DNA from: Spirochaetota bacterium
GTDB lineage: Bacteria > Spirochaetota > JAGLSM01 > JAKPMW01
Direction: 5' to 3'
DNA: 10,273 nt
Assembly: GCA_029548715.1 (NCBI GenBank)
Contig: JAKPMW010000037.1
Coordinates: 1 to 10,273, forward strand
Shown: one piece after another, positions 1-6,211 of the stretch
How the letters are laid out: every line of letters starts with the position of its first letter
How positions within the stretch are numbered: the stretch's first letter is position 1
Notes under the pieces: generated by a model
Told to the model about the DNA's origin: nothing
Database searches by the model: none
What the model saw: only the letters and a program-made list of their open reading frames with translations
Program-made: the position numbers and the translations under genes

Positions 1-30
1 CAGATTAATGTCCTTGATCTCGAATTCCAT
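1..30 (-). CDS. Partial gene (first 10 codons), possibly adenosylhomocysteinase
   Basis: An ATG on the minus strand at 30 is preceded by a good ribosome binding site (AAAGGA, 8 bases upstream) and opens a frame running off the left edge. Only MEFEIKDINL is visible. A KDI-L opening a few residues from the start recalls bacterial adenosylhomocysteinases (ahcY), which recycle S-adenosylhomocysteine to adenosine and homocysteine. Ten residues cannot prove the family. The start codon and binding site are seen; the product is a guess from memory. It lies downstream of the HAD gene on the same strand but 241 bases away, so it probably has its own promoter. Confidence 0.45.
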   Translation of the reverse strand, partial: MEFEIKDINL

Positions 31-271
31 CTCTTTTTTCCTTTAATATGTATGTATGATGCCTGGCAAATCCCGCCCCCAGTGTGGCGGTTTTTGGTGA
101 ACAGCCTCAAGTCCTAAAGATAGCGAATCATCCGGCTGAATTTAAGTAGATCGACAGCGCTCCCCGACGCAGGATGCAAGCATGGTTTCACAATACAGTG
201 ATCGCACTCCGGGAGTCGCATGACAAAACCGTGATATGGCAGCAGCGTATCCCGGACTGTTCCCCTAAAAA
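31..271. other. Non-coding spacer / 5' leader of the left-edge gene
   Basis: This stretch holds no convincing gene; the 195-aa plus-strand frame that begins inside it is a shadow of the HAD gene. On the minus strand it would be the leader of the gene starting at 30. It contains the terminator-like hairpin at 73-95 and a possible long-range stem in which CAGCC and GGCTG on the minus strand enclose about 28 bases (around 103-139). I compared it with the S-adenosylhomocysteine riboswitch: a GGGGAGCGCTG block is present, but the matching downstream blocks are not, so I do not call one. Confidence 0.4.
73..95 (+). terminator. Terminator-like hairpin with T5 tail, plus orientation
   Basis: CCGCC (73-77) and GGCGG (86-90) form a perfect 5-bp GC stem with an 8-base loop, directly followed by TTTTT (91-95). 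This has the form of a short intrinsic terminator for plus-strand transcription. The flanking genes are on the minus strand, where the hairpin lacks a T tail, so its job is unclear. It might stop antisense transcription entering from the left gene, or simply be a leader hairpin. Confidence 0.4.
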
Positions 272-970
272 TCAGTCTGCCAAAAGAGCGTCTTTCAATT
301 CGACAAGATCGTGCACAATCCGCATGCGTGGATGGGCAAACATCGGCTCGTGCTGGCTGGCGCGCTGGCGGACCCAGTACGCGTCGATCCCCGCCAAAAG
401 CGGCCCCTCGGCGTCCTTGGTAAAATCGTCGCCGGCCATGCAGGCTTCGTCAGGGCGCGCGCCGAGCTTGGAGAGGGCCAGGGTAAAGGGCCAGGGATGG
501 GGCTTTTCGCGCCCGGCCTCCTCGCTCGTGACGAGGGTATCGATCAATGAGCCGATCCCCAGGCGCTCGATCTTGCGGTACTGGATCTCGACCGTCATGT
601 CGGTCACCAGGCAGATCCCGGCAGGGCGGACCGCACGCAACAGCTCGCACGCTCCGGGAAAGGGTTCCATCCGCGCCAAAAATGCCTCCCAAAACAATCC
701 GAGCATGGTATCGGCATGGCCAAAGACCTTGAGACCCAAAAGCTCAGCCAGGCGCTGGTAATAGAGGAGCCGGTTGTGCGAGGCTGCCGTCCCGGCCAGC
801 GCCACGTGATTGCGCCGCTTGGCCTCGCGGTAGACCGGTTCGAGCTCGGCCCGCGTCCTCCCGGTCACGCCCTCAAGCCAGGGAAAAACGGCGTCGTTGC
901 CTGCGGCATAACAGGCATTGTAATCATACAAAGTATTGTCCAGATCGAGGAGGACGGCGCGATAGCGCAT
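272..970 (-). CDS. HAD-family hydrolase (haloacid dehalogenase-like phosphatase)
   Basis: A 232-aa protein with all four HAD motifs in order. Motif I is DLDNT (residues 9-13, nucleophile Asp9). Motif II Thr lies in LVTDMT (121-126). Motif III Lys156 lies in EKPHP. Motif IV is GDDFTKD (180-186), giving the acidic pair that binds Mg2+. The insert after motif I (about 15-105) is helical in character, as in C1-cap HADs related to phosphoglycolate phosphatase and pyrimidine 5'-nucleotidase YjjG. It is likely a cytosolic phosphatase of a small phosphorylated metabolite; the substrate cannot be read from sequence. The ATG at 970 is preceded by AAAGGAG with 6-base spacing. It lies 103 bases after the GDP-fucose synthase-like gene on the same strand, so a shared transcript and a role in sugar-phosphate metabolism are possible but unproven. 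Confidence 0.88.
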   Translation of the reverse strand: MRYRAVLLDLDNTLYDYNACYAAGNDAVFPWLEGVTGRTRAELEPVYREAKRRNHVALAGTAASHNRLLYYQRLAELLGLKVFGHADTMLGLFWEAFLARMEPFPGACELLRAVRPAGICLVTDMTVEIQYRKIERLGIGSLIDTLVTSEEAGREKPHPWPFTLALSKLGARPDEACMAGDDFTKDAEGPLLAGIDAYWVRQRASQHEPMFAHPRMRIVHDLVELKDALLAD

Positions 971-1001
971 GCAGGACTCCTTTGTTTGGTGAACAGCGTA
1001 A

Positions 1002-1044
1002 GGCCTCCCTCTGACTCGTCATCCAGCGCAGAGGAGAGCAGGCC
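1002..1044 (-). repeat. Inverted repeat between epimerase and HAD genes
   Basis: GGCCT (1002-1006) pairs with AGGCC (1040-1044), and inside it CCTCTG (1008-1013) pairs with CAGAGG (1029-1034). An asymmetric internal loop separates the two stems and the terminal loop has 15 bases. There is no T tail on either strand, so it is not a typical intrinsic terminator. In the minus-strand transcript it would fold between the two genes and could modulate read-through or stability. Confidence 0.35.
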
Positions 1045-1073
1045 ATCAAGCGCACAAGCCCATGAGGAGCGGC

Positions 1074-2036
1074 TCATCCCCGGTGCCGGCGATACCAGTC
1101 AACCGTGCGGGCCAAACCGTCATCAAAATCGGTCTCGGCCTCAAACCCGAAGAGCTCACGCGCCCGGCTGACATCGAGACAACGCCGGGGCTGGCCATTG
1201 GGCTTTGTGCTGTCCCATTCGATCCGCCCGGCAAAGCCGGCCGCGGCCGCGATCTTGCTCACCAGATCGCGGATGGTGATCTCCATGCCCGAACCGAGAT
1301 TGACCGGTTCGCTCCCGTCGTAGAGGGCGGTCGCCAGCACGATCCCCCGGGCAGCGTCATCAACGTAGAGAAACTCGCGGCTGGCGCTCCCATCGCCCCA
1401 GACCGTGATCGAATCGGCCCCGCTCTCGACCGCATCCACACATTTTTTGATCAGGGCAGGGATGACATGCGAACTTTCAGGCTTGAAATTGTCGCCGGGT
1501 CCATAGAGATTGACGGGCAGGAGGTAGATGACGTTTGTTCCATACTGCTGACGGTAGGCCTGGGCCTGAACGAGGAGCATTTTCTTGGCCAGGCCGTAGG
1601 GTGCGTTGGTCTCCTCGGGATAGCCATTCCAGATCTCGTCCTCCTTGAAGGGAACAGGCGTAAACTTGGGATAGGCGCAGATCGTTCCGGTAGCGACGAT
1701 CTTTTCGATCCCGTATTGCCGCCCCTCCTCGATGAGCTGGACACCCATCATCAGGTTGTCGTAAAAGTACTTTCCGGGATTGGCCTGGTTGGCCCCGATC
1801 CCCCCGACAACAGCCGCCAGATGGATCACAATCTCCGGGGCGAGGTCGCGGTACATCCGGACCACGTCCTCATGCCGGACAAGGTCATAGTCGGCATGAC
1901 GCACAACAGAGACCTCGGCTCCCGCGGCGAAGAGCTGGCGCACCAGCACCTGGCCCAAAAATCCGCCCCCCCCGGTGACCGCGATCCGTTTTCCGGCCAG
2001 CCTGTCAAGAGTTGTCTCACCATCGGTCGCTCGCAC
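1074..2036 (-). CDS. fcl: GDP-L-fucose synthase-like NAD(P)-dependent epimerase/reductase
   Basis: A 320-aa extended short-chain dehydrogenase, close to the family's usual length. The Rossmann motif TGGGGFLG is at residues 21-28. The catalytic Tyr/Lys pair lies in YGLAK (147-151). GTICAYP (117-123) matches the GDP-fucose synthase loop, with Cys120 equivalent to the catalytic Cys109 of the E. coli enzyme and Thr118 in place of its Ser107. PVNLYGPGDNF (174-184) and the REFLYVDD block (220-227) are also typical. The enzyme would epimerise and reduce GDP-4-keto-6-deoxymannose to GDP-L-fucose for surface polysaccharide; a related nucleotide sugar is possible because the partner dehydratase gmd is not in the window. 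I chose GTG 2036 because GGAGG stands 6 bases upstream; an ATG at 2057 would add seven residues but has no good binding site. A Glu is encoded beside each of the flanking HAD and leader regions' minus-strand genes, so the pair may be co-transcribed. Confidence 0.85.
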   Translation of the reverse strand: MRATDGETTLDRLAGKRIAVTGGGGFLGQVLVRQLFAAGAEVSVVRHADYDLVRHEDVVRMYRDLAPEIVIHLAAVVGGIGANQANPGKYFYDNLMMGVQLIEEGRQYGIEKIVATGTICAYPKFTPVPFKEDEIWNGYPEETNAPYGLAKKMLLVQAQAYRQQYGTNVIYLLPVNLYGPGDNFKPESSHVIPALIKKCVDAVESGADSITVWGDGSASREFLYVDDAARGIVLATALYDGSEPVNLGSGMEITIRDLVSKIAAAAGFAGRIEWDSTKPNGQPRRCLDVSRARELFGFEAETDFDDGLARTVDWYRRHRG

Positions 2037-2042
2037 AAAAAT

Positions 2043-2047
2043 CCTCC
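2043..2047 (-). promoter_or_regulatory. Ribosome binding site deciding the GTG start of the fcl-like gene
   Basis: GGAGG on the minus strand (2047 to 2043), 6 bases before GTG 2036. It lies inside the longer frame that begins at ATG 2057, which favours the shorter protein. Confidence 0.6.
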
Positions 2048-2126
2048 AGATCGGCATGGGTCTGCCTGCGCAGGCGCCGGCTGGATCAAAGATACTTCAT
2101 GCGGGGCGATACAGGATAGGCGTCGA

Positions 2127-2152
2127 AAGGGGCGGTTCGCGAACCGCCCCTT
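2127..2152. repeat. Perfect 26-base palindrome (13-bp arms)
   Basis: AAGGGGCGGTTCG (2127-2139) is followed with no loop base by its exact reverse complement (2140-2152). In RNA or single-stranded DNA it would form a very stable GC-rich hairpin. It lacks a T tail, so it is a poor intrinsic terminator. Candidates are a dispersed palindromic (REP-like) element, which I recall having similar GGGGCGGTTCG-type arms in other bacterial genomes, or a dimeric regulator site in the divergent promoter region. Confidence 0.7.
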
Positions 2153-2263
2153 CAATCATCTCTGCACACCCTCGCGAGTACAACGGCTGAGATATCCGGA
2201 GATTCTCTGTCTTTAGCAAACTGGTACAAGTCATATCAGCCACGCCTCCCGCATTCTTTCCCC

Positions 2264-2282
2264 TGCGGGGGCTTCGCCCGCA
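2264..2282. repeat. Hairpin just upstream of the exb operon
   Basis: TGCGGG (2264-2269) and CCCGCA (2277-2282) form a perfect 6-bp stem with loop GGCTTCG. It lies 42 bases before the ExbB start and would fold in the 5' leader if transcription starts upstream of it. Confidence 0.4.
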
Positions 2283-2324
2283 ATAGTATGTTTTGAGAGC
2301 AACAACACACGCAAGGAGTGGCGG

Positions 2325-3128
2325 ATGATTCGAGTCCTGTTCGTCAGCATGTTGATCATGGTATCCGGGTCACTGCCCGCCCAGACAAGCCAGCCGGAGA
2401 CTCCTCAATCAGTCCCGAGTGCGCCGGCCGACACCACGCGTCCGGCAGCCGGAACCAATGCCCTGGCCCTGCAAAAAGCATCCGCACCTCAAGCCGGTGG
2501 CTACACCCTCTCGCACTACTTCAGCCTGGGCGGCATCTTCATGTACCCGCTCCTTCTCCTGGCCGCCGCCGGTCTGGCCCTGATCAGCGAGCGGACCCTT
2601 CACGCCCTGCGCCATAAAAGCGGGGGAGAGTCCTTTGCCGAGGGCCTGCTCCGGTCCGTCAATGGAAAAAACGATCCCCGCGTCTGGTGCCAGCGCCATC
2701 CCGCACTGGCCATGGCGCAGATCTTTGACAAAGCCCTTGCCCGCCATGAAGCGAACGGGAGGTCCGAGACGGTTTTTGTGCGCGAGGTTGAAACACTGGC
2801 CGCGATCGACATCGCCGCCCGCGAACGCAATCTGGCCCTGATCGCCTCCATCGCCAATCTCGCGCCCCTGGTCGGCTTTCTGGGAACCGTCACGGGAATG
2901 ATCGGGGCCTTCGGCTCGATCGCCCAGGCCGATCAGGTCAGTGCCCGGATCGTTTCGTCCGGAATTTTTGAGGCCCTGATCACGACCGCGACCGGCCTGA
3001 TCATAGCCATCCCGGCATCCGCCTTCCACAATTACGCTGTCCACCGGATTGACCGCCTGGCAGCGACCATCGAAAAAACCGCTGCCGAGATTGCACCCTG
3101 CCTGCCCAAGGCGGAGCACCTCCCGTGA
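2325..3128 (+). CDS. exbB: ExbB/TolQ/MotA-family proton channel protein
   Basis: A 267-aa inner-membrane protein of the ExbB/TolQ family, which forms the pentameric stator that uses proton flow to energise TonB or Tol proteins. An N-terminal signal-like helix (1-19) is followed by a Pro/Ala/Thr-rich stretch (20-58) and a first core helix at about 67-88. The family signature lies at 179-197 (LAPLVGFLGTVTGMIGAFG) and the last helix at about 213-236, with the typical EALITTATGL run. The cytoplasmic loop between helices 1 and 2 is long, as expected. The extra N-terminal signal plus periplasmic extension is found in some ExbB variants but not in E. coli ExbB. ATG 2325 follows AAGGAG by 6 bases. 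It is the first gene of a five-gene operon and overlaps the next by 4 bases. Confidence 0.92.
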   Translation: MIRVLFVSMLIMVSGSLPAQTSQPETPQSVPSAPADTTRPAAGTNALALQKASAPQAGGYTLSHYFSLGGIFMYPLLLLAAAGLALISERTLHALRHKSGGESFAEGLLRSVNGKNDPRVWCQRHPALAMAQIFDKALARHEANGRSETVFVREVETLAAIDIAARERNLALIASIANLAPLVGFLGTVTGMIGAFGSIAQADQVSARIVSSGIFEALITTATGLIIAIPASAFHNYAVHRIDRLAATIEKTAAEIAPCLPKAEHLP

Positions 3129-3520
3129 ACCTGCGCGCATCCGAGCGGGCCAGCAGCACTCCTCCCGCCTCATCCATGGCGGACATCGCCTTTTTGCTGA
3201 TCATCTTTTTTTTGACGACGGCCGTCAGCATCTCGACGGGTCTGCTCCCGGGGGGGCTGGGGCAAAACCGCAGAGGGGCATCCCTGCCAGCGGAATCCGT
3301 CCTGCACCTGGTCATCTCCCGGGATGGGACACTTTCGATCGGCGGGAGGGCTGTTCCCCAAAACAGTCTTTCCGAATATATTACAAACTCTCCAGTCAAA
3401 AAAGACCTGGCCCTGATCGAGGCCGAGCCGGCGACCGCCTGGCAGCACATCGCGCCCGTCATCGCCAGCCTGCGCAGGGCGGGTATCCTGCGCTATGCCT
3501 TTGAGGGAGGGGATGAGTGA
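3125..3520 (+). CDS. exbD: ExbD/TolR-family protein, first copy
   Basis: A 131-aa protein with a short cytoplasmic N-terminus, one membrane helix (about 19-38) and a periplasmic domain, as in ExbD/TolR. Asp20, at the start of the helix in MADIAFLLIIFF, is in the place of the protonatable Asp of the family. The periplasmic part has the usual alternating pattern, including LHLVISRDGTLSIGG. It starts with GTG inside the ExbB stop (GTGA overlap, 4 bases), which indicates translational coupling. It would pair with ExbB in the stator complex, possibly as a heterodimer with the second ExbD encoded next. Confidence 0.88.
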   Translation: MNLRASERASSTPPASSMADIAFLLIIFFLTTAVSISTGLLPGGLGQNRRGASLPAESVLHLVISRDGTLSIGGRAVPQNSLSEYITNSPVKKDLALIEAEPATAWQHIAPVIASLRRAGILRYAFEGGDE

Positions 3521-3936
3521 TGCGCCGGCGGATCCTGCCCCTCGTTCCTTTTTCGTCCCTGGCTGACATGGCCTTTATCCTGCTGGTCTTTTTCCTTCTG
3601 TCTTCCCATTTTGCCGAACAGCATGCCGCCCCCGTCCGGCTGGCACGGGCCGAGGCTGCGCTCGATGATGCGTCCACCCGGCCCCTCCTCTTTGTTCTCG
3701 ACGCAAGCGGAGGACTTGCGCTGGGCGGGACAGGCTGGCGGGCCGGACTTGACACGCTCCGTCCCGAAGATGAGGCCTCCCTCCGCGGGGAACTCGCCCG
3801 GCACGCGCCCGGCGCGGCTGGCTGCCGGCTGGCGATCGATGCGGCCTGCCCCTACCACTACGTGCGCCGGGCCCTGCGCCTCCTCGAACAATCCGGGATT
3901 GACTTGCTCTCCTTTGTCCTGGAAAACAGGCCATGA
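3520..3936 (+). CDS. exbD: ExbD/TolR-family protein, second copy
   Basis: A 138-aa single-helix protein (helix about 15-31, LADMAFILLVFFLL) with the family Asp at residue 16 counted from ATG 3520. Its periplasmic part is Arg/Ala-rich and quite different in sequence from the first ExbD, so it is not a recent duplicate. The start may be ATG 3520, overlapping the previous stop by one base (TGATG), or GTG 3517; AGGGAGG at 3504-3510 serves either. Operons with exbB and two exbD genes are known, and the second copy may be needed for a particular TonB. It overlaps the TonB-like gene by 4 bases. Confidence 0.85.
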   Translation: MRRRILPLVPFSSLADMAFILLVFFLLSSHFAEQHAAPVRLARAEAALDDASTRPLLFVLDASGGLALGGTGWRAGLDTLRPEDEASLRGELARHAPGAAGCRLAIDAACPYHYVRRALRLLEQSGIDLLSFVLENRP

Positions 3937-4490
3937 TCAGGACCCTGCTGCGCCGCCACACCACGGCCCTCCTGTTTTTGGCCTGGCTGGGCCTGCTGGC
4001 CTTGCCGCTTCTCGACTCACAGGCAGATGCAGCCGGGGTGCAGGATGGCAGCCCGGTCAGCAAGGCTGAGGCACAACAGAATATTGTACTTGAACGTTTT
4101 GTACGTATGATGCCGGACAGCCTGCCCGACACAGCACCCGAGCAGGTAACAAACCAGTCGAGCGGCCAGCAAGGCCAGCAGAGCTGGCACGGGGCAGACG
4201 AGCTGGACGAACTCCCCCGCCCCCTCGTCCCGCTGCACTCCCTCTTTGTCTTTCCCGAACGGGCGGCCCGCCTCGGGATCCGCAGGGCCCTGGTCCTGGC
4301 CGAAATCGATCTTGACGCCGAAGGCCGGATTGCCGCCTGCCGGATAGTGCACGGCGCCGGAAACGGTTTTGACGAAGAGGTCCTGGCCAGACTCCCCGGG
4401 GTCCGCTTTGCACCGGGCAAAAAGGGTGGCCACCCCGTGGCGGTACGGGCACGCCTTCCCGTCCGCTTCGTCCTCAGGAGCGGTTCGTGA
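3933..4490 (+). CDS. TonB-like energy transducer (TonB C-terminal domain)
   Basis: A 185-aa protein with an N-terminal membrane anchor (about 11-28), a linker of only about 70 residues rich in Gln/Ser/Asp, and a C-terminal TonB-type domain (about 103-182). In that domain FPERAARLGI is followed by LAEIDLDAEGRIAACRIVHG, FDEEVLARL and VRFAP, and ends in VRARLPVRF, the usual order of TonB_C folds. It would span from the ExbB/ExbD stator toward outer-membrane receptors. The linker is short and lacks the long Pro/Lys-rich segment of E. coli TonB. ATG 3933 overlaps the previous stop (ATGA). No TonB-dependent receptor lies in the window, so the substrate is unknown. Confidence 0.85.
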   Translation: MIRTLLRRHTTALLFLAWLGLLALPLLDSQADAAGVQDGSPVSKAEAQQNIVLERFVRMMPDSLPDTAPEQVTNQSSGQQGQQSWHGADELDELPRPLVPLHSLFVFPERAARLGIRRALVLAEIDLDAEGRIAACRIVHGAGNGFDEEVLARLPGVRFAPGKKGGHPVAVRARLPVRFVLRSGS

Positions 4491-4756
4491 CTCCCCGCGG
4501 GCGTGACTGGCTTGCGGTTGCCTGTGTCCCTCTCGGGATGCTGCTCGCACTCTTCGCCGTGCTGGCGGACCAGCCTGGTGCTGCGCGGGTTCTTTTTGGA
4601 GCCGGTTTTTTCCTCTATGGATCTGCGGGACTCAGCAGGGGGCGCATCCTGATCGGCAACAGGGCGGCACTATTGAGCGGAGTTCGCGCCAGGCTTGCCG
4701 GGATCGCTTTTGTTGCAGCCGGACTCTGCATCGCATTTCTCCCCCCATCGTCCTGA
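4487..4756 (+). CDS. Small membrane protein of unknown function, last gene of the exb operon
   Basis: An 89-aa protein starting with GTG within the TonB-like stop codon (GTGA, 4-base overlap). It has three hydrophobic segments, at about 9-27, 32-50 and 70-87, separated by short Arg-containing loops (RGRDW, SRGRIL and VRARLAG). I do not recognise the family. Its tight coupling to the TonB-like gene suggests a role in the same complex, for instance in assembly or stability of the stator, but this is inference from position only. Confidence 0.72.
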   Translation: MTPRGRDWLAVACVPLGMLLALFAVLADQPGAARVLFGAGFFLYGSAGLSRGRILIGNRAALLSGVRARLAGIAFVAAGLCIAFLPPSS

Positions 4757-4912
4757 AACACCCGGAGATCACACCAGCCGCTGCACGGAATTGCTCTGGT
4801 TCAAAAAAATTTGCACGCTGAACAGTCCTCATCCCCCTGGCGGATGTTCGCGCCCGCTACACGGACTTCGCCCGCTACACGGACACATTCCTCTCAATGG
4901 ATTCTCATGGCC
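4757..4912. other. Convergent spacer between exb operon and aminotransferase
   Basis: No gene is seen. It holds the tandem duplication at 4851-4884 and a run of seven As at 4804-4810, which reads as T7 on the minus strand. No GC-rich stem precedes that run in the minus direction; only a weak GTTCA/TGAAC pairing surrounds it, so I do not call a terminator. Confidence 0.4.
4851..4884. repeat. Tandem duplication, 18-base period, two copies
   Basis: CGCCCGCTACACGGAC occurs at 4851-4866 and again at 4869-4884, identical over 16 bases and separated by TT. It lies in the spacer between the convergent exb operon and aminotransferase gene. It could be a recent slippage duplication or a pair of protein-binding sites. 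Confidence 0.8.
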
Positions 4913-6139
4913 TTAGTCCAGGCCGACAATCGTGCGCAGACTCCTGATCACGTGCTCCACCTGTTCATCCGTCAGGGCGGGATAGAGCGGCAGGGTGACT
5001 TCAGAGGAGTAGGTCTCCCAGGCATTCGGATAATTTTTGATGTCAAATTCATCCCTGAAGGCGGTAAAGAGCGGGAGCGGCTTGAAATGCACATTGGCCG
5101 CGATCCCCCTGGCGGCCAGCGAGGCGATCAGGGCATTGCGCCTTGTCTCGTCAAAACCCCTCAGCCTGAGCGGATAGATATGAAACGAGGGGAGATCCTC
5201 CCCGACCCCGACAAAGGGATGGACAAAGACCGGCTCGGGCAGTCCCTCCTCATAGCGCCGGCAAATCTCCCGCCGCCTCGCAAGCTGGGCGGCATAGCGC
5301 TCAAGCTGTCCGATGGCGAGGGCCGCCTGCATATCCGTCATATTATGTTTGTATCCTGATATTTCAATATCATATTCCCAGCTTCCTGCCGACATCTTGG
5401 CCAGGGCATCCTTGGACTGACCGTGCAGGGCCAACAGCCGCAACCGGCGCTCGAATTCAGCCTCAAGTTCGACCTCACTGCCCTCACCCGTCAATCCTCT
5501 CCAGGCAACCGCACCACCCTCGGCCGTCGTCAGGTTTTTTACCGCATGAAACGAGTAGACCGAAAAATCCGCATCCCGCGCCACCCGCTCACCAGCATAC
5601 AGCGAGCCAAAGGCATGTGCCGCATCCAGCAGGATCACCGGCCGGCCTGTTGCTTCCTGAAAGGCATTTGAGGGAACAAAGTCCGCCCGGCAGGCATCCG
5701 CTGCCGCGCGCAAATGTGTGCAGTCCGCGGGCAGGCCGGCAAAGTCGACGGGCATGAGCGCCTTGGTCCGGGGCGTCAGCGCGGCGGCCGCCGCCTGTGG
5801 ATCAATCAGAAAACTGCCCGGGGCGGTATCCACCAGGACGAGGCGCGCTCCGCTATGCCTGACGACATTGGCCGTAGCCGCGTAGGTGTAGACCGTGGTG
5901 ATGACCTCATCCCCCGGCCCGATCCCGAGTGCCCGCAGGACCAGTTCCATCCCGGCTGTCGCCGAATTGAGACAGACAACGCGGGAAACGGCAAGATAGC
6001 GCTTGAGAGCCGTCTCGAATTCGCGCACCACCGGTCCGGTGGTGATCCAGCCCGAGCGCAGGGTCGCGACCACCCGTGCGATGTCCGCCTCGTCGACATC
6101 AGGCCTGTTGAAGGGCACTTCCAGATTCGCTCTGTTCAT
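4913..6139 (-). CDS. DegT/DnrJ/EryC1/StrS-family PLP aminotransferase (sugar aminotransferase)
   Basis: A 408-aa protein with the full family pattern. WITTGP is at 31-36. The PLP-phosphate-binding region is at 58-62 (NSATA). Asp172 in LLDAAHAFG would hold the PLP ring nitrogen. The Schiff-base lysine is Lys201 in SFHAVKNLTTAEGG. YKHNMTDMQAALAIGQL, the conserved region after the lysine, follows. Such enzymes transfer an amino group to a 4-keto or 3-keto nucleotide sugar (ArnB, PseC, DesV types) for surface polysaccharide, cell envelope or glycosylation; the exact sugar cannot be told. The start is fixed by an in-frame TAG only three codons upstream of ATG 6139, although the ribosome binding site is poor. 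It is transcribed divergently from the DUF4416-like gene with a 72-base gap. Confidence 0.92.
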   Translation of the reverse strand: MNRANLEVPFNRPDVDEADIARVVATLRSGWITTGPVVREFETALKRYLAVSRVVCLNSATAGMELVLRALGIGPGDEVITTVYTYAATANVVRHSGARLVLVDTAPGSFLIDPQAAAAALTPRTKALMPVDFAGLPADCTHLRAAADACRADFVPSNAFQEATGRPVILLDAAHAFGSLYAGERVARDADFSVYSFHAVKNLTTAEGGAVAWRGLTGEGSEVELEAEFERRLRLLALHGQSKDALAKMSAGSWEYDIEISGYKHNMTDMQAALAIGQLERYAAQLARRREICRRYEEGLPEPVFVHPFVGVGEDLPSFHIYPLRLRGFDETRRNALIASLAARGIAANVHFKPLPLFTAFRDEFDIKNYPNAWETYSSEVTLPLYPALTDEQVEHVIRSLRTIVGLD

Positions 6140-6211
6140 CCCTGAAATCTATTGCAAAAACCGCCTTTTATGGAGAGTCTTGAACCATGCAAGCCTTGCA
6201 GGGGAAGGACC

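Larger units (their letters stand above)
2037..2324. other. Divergent intergenic region between fcl-like gene and exb operon
   Basis: No gene is seen here. It must carry promoters for the minus-strand fcl-like gene and the plus-strand exb operon. It holds the 26-base palindrome at 2127-2152 and the hairpin at 2264-2282. A weak plus-strand promoter candidate lies near 2213-2240 (TTAGCA and TATCAG, only about 15 bases apart); I do not call it as a feature. Confidence 0.5.

Noticed and set aside
31..180. S-adenosylhomocysteine riboswitch upstream of the possible ahcY gene
   Set aside because: One block (GGGGAGCGCTG on the minus strand) is reminiscent, but the pairing partner and the other conserved blocks are missing.
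93..1003. A 13-base match TTTGGTGAACAGC at about 94 and 987
   Set aside because: A match of this length is expected about once by chance in 10 kb, and the flanks diverge at once.
1062..2216. Long plus-strand open frame of 384 aa
   Set aside because: It lies entirely opposite the fcl-like gene, has no family motif, and its length follows from GC-rich codon use on the other strand.
3575..4420. Minus-strand open frame of 281 aa, and another of 254 aa at 2409-3173
   Set aside because: Both are antisense to the exb operon; they are low-complexity Arg/Pro/Gly-rich and carry no domain pattern.
4801..4830. T7 run on the minus strand after the aminotransferase as a terminator
   Set aside because: No GC-rich stem precedes the T run in the direction of transcription; only a weak 5-bp pairing surrounds it.
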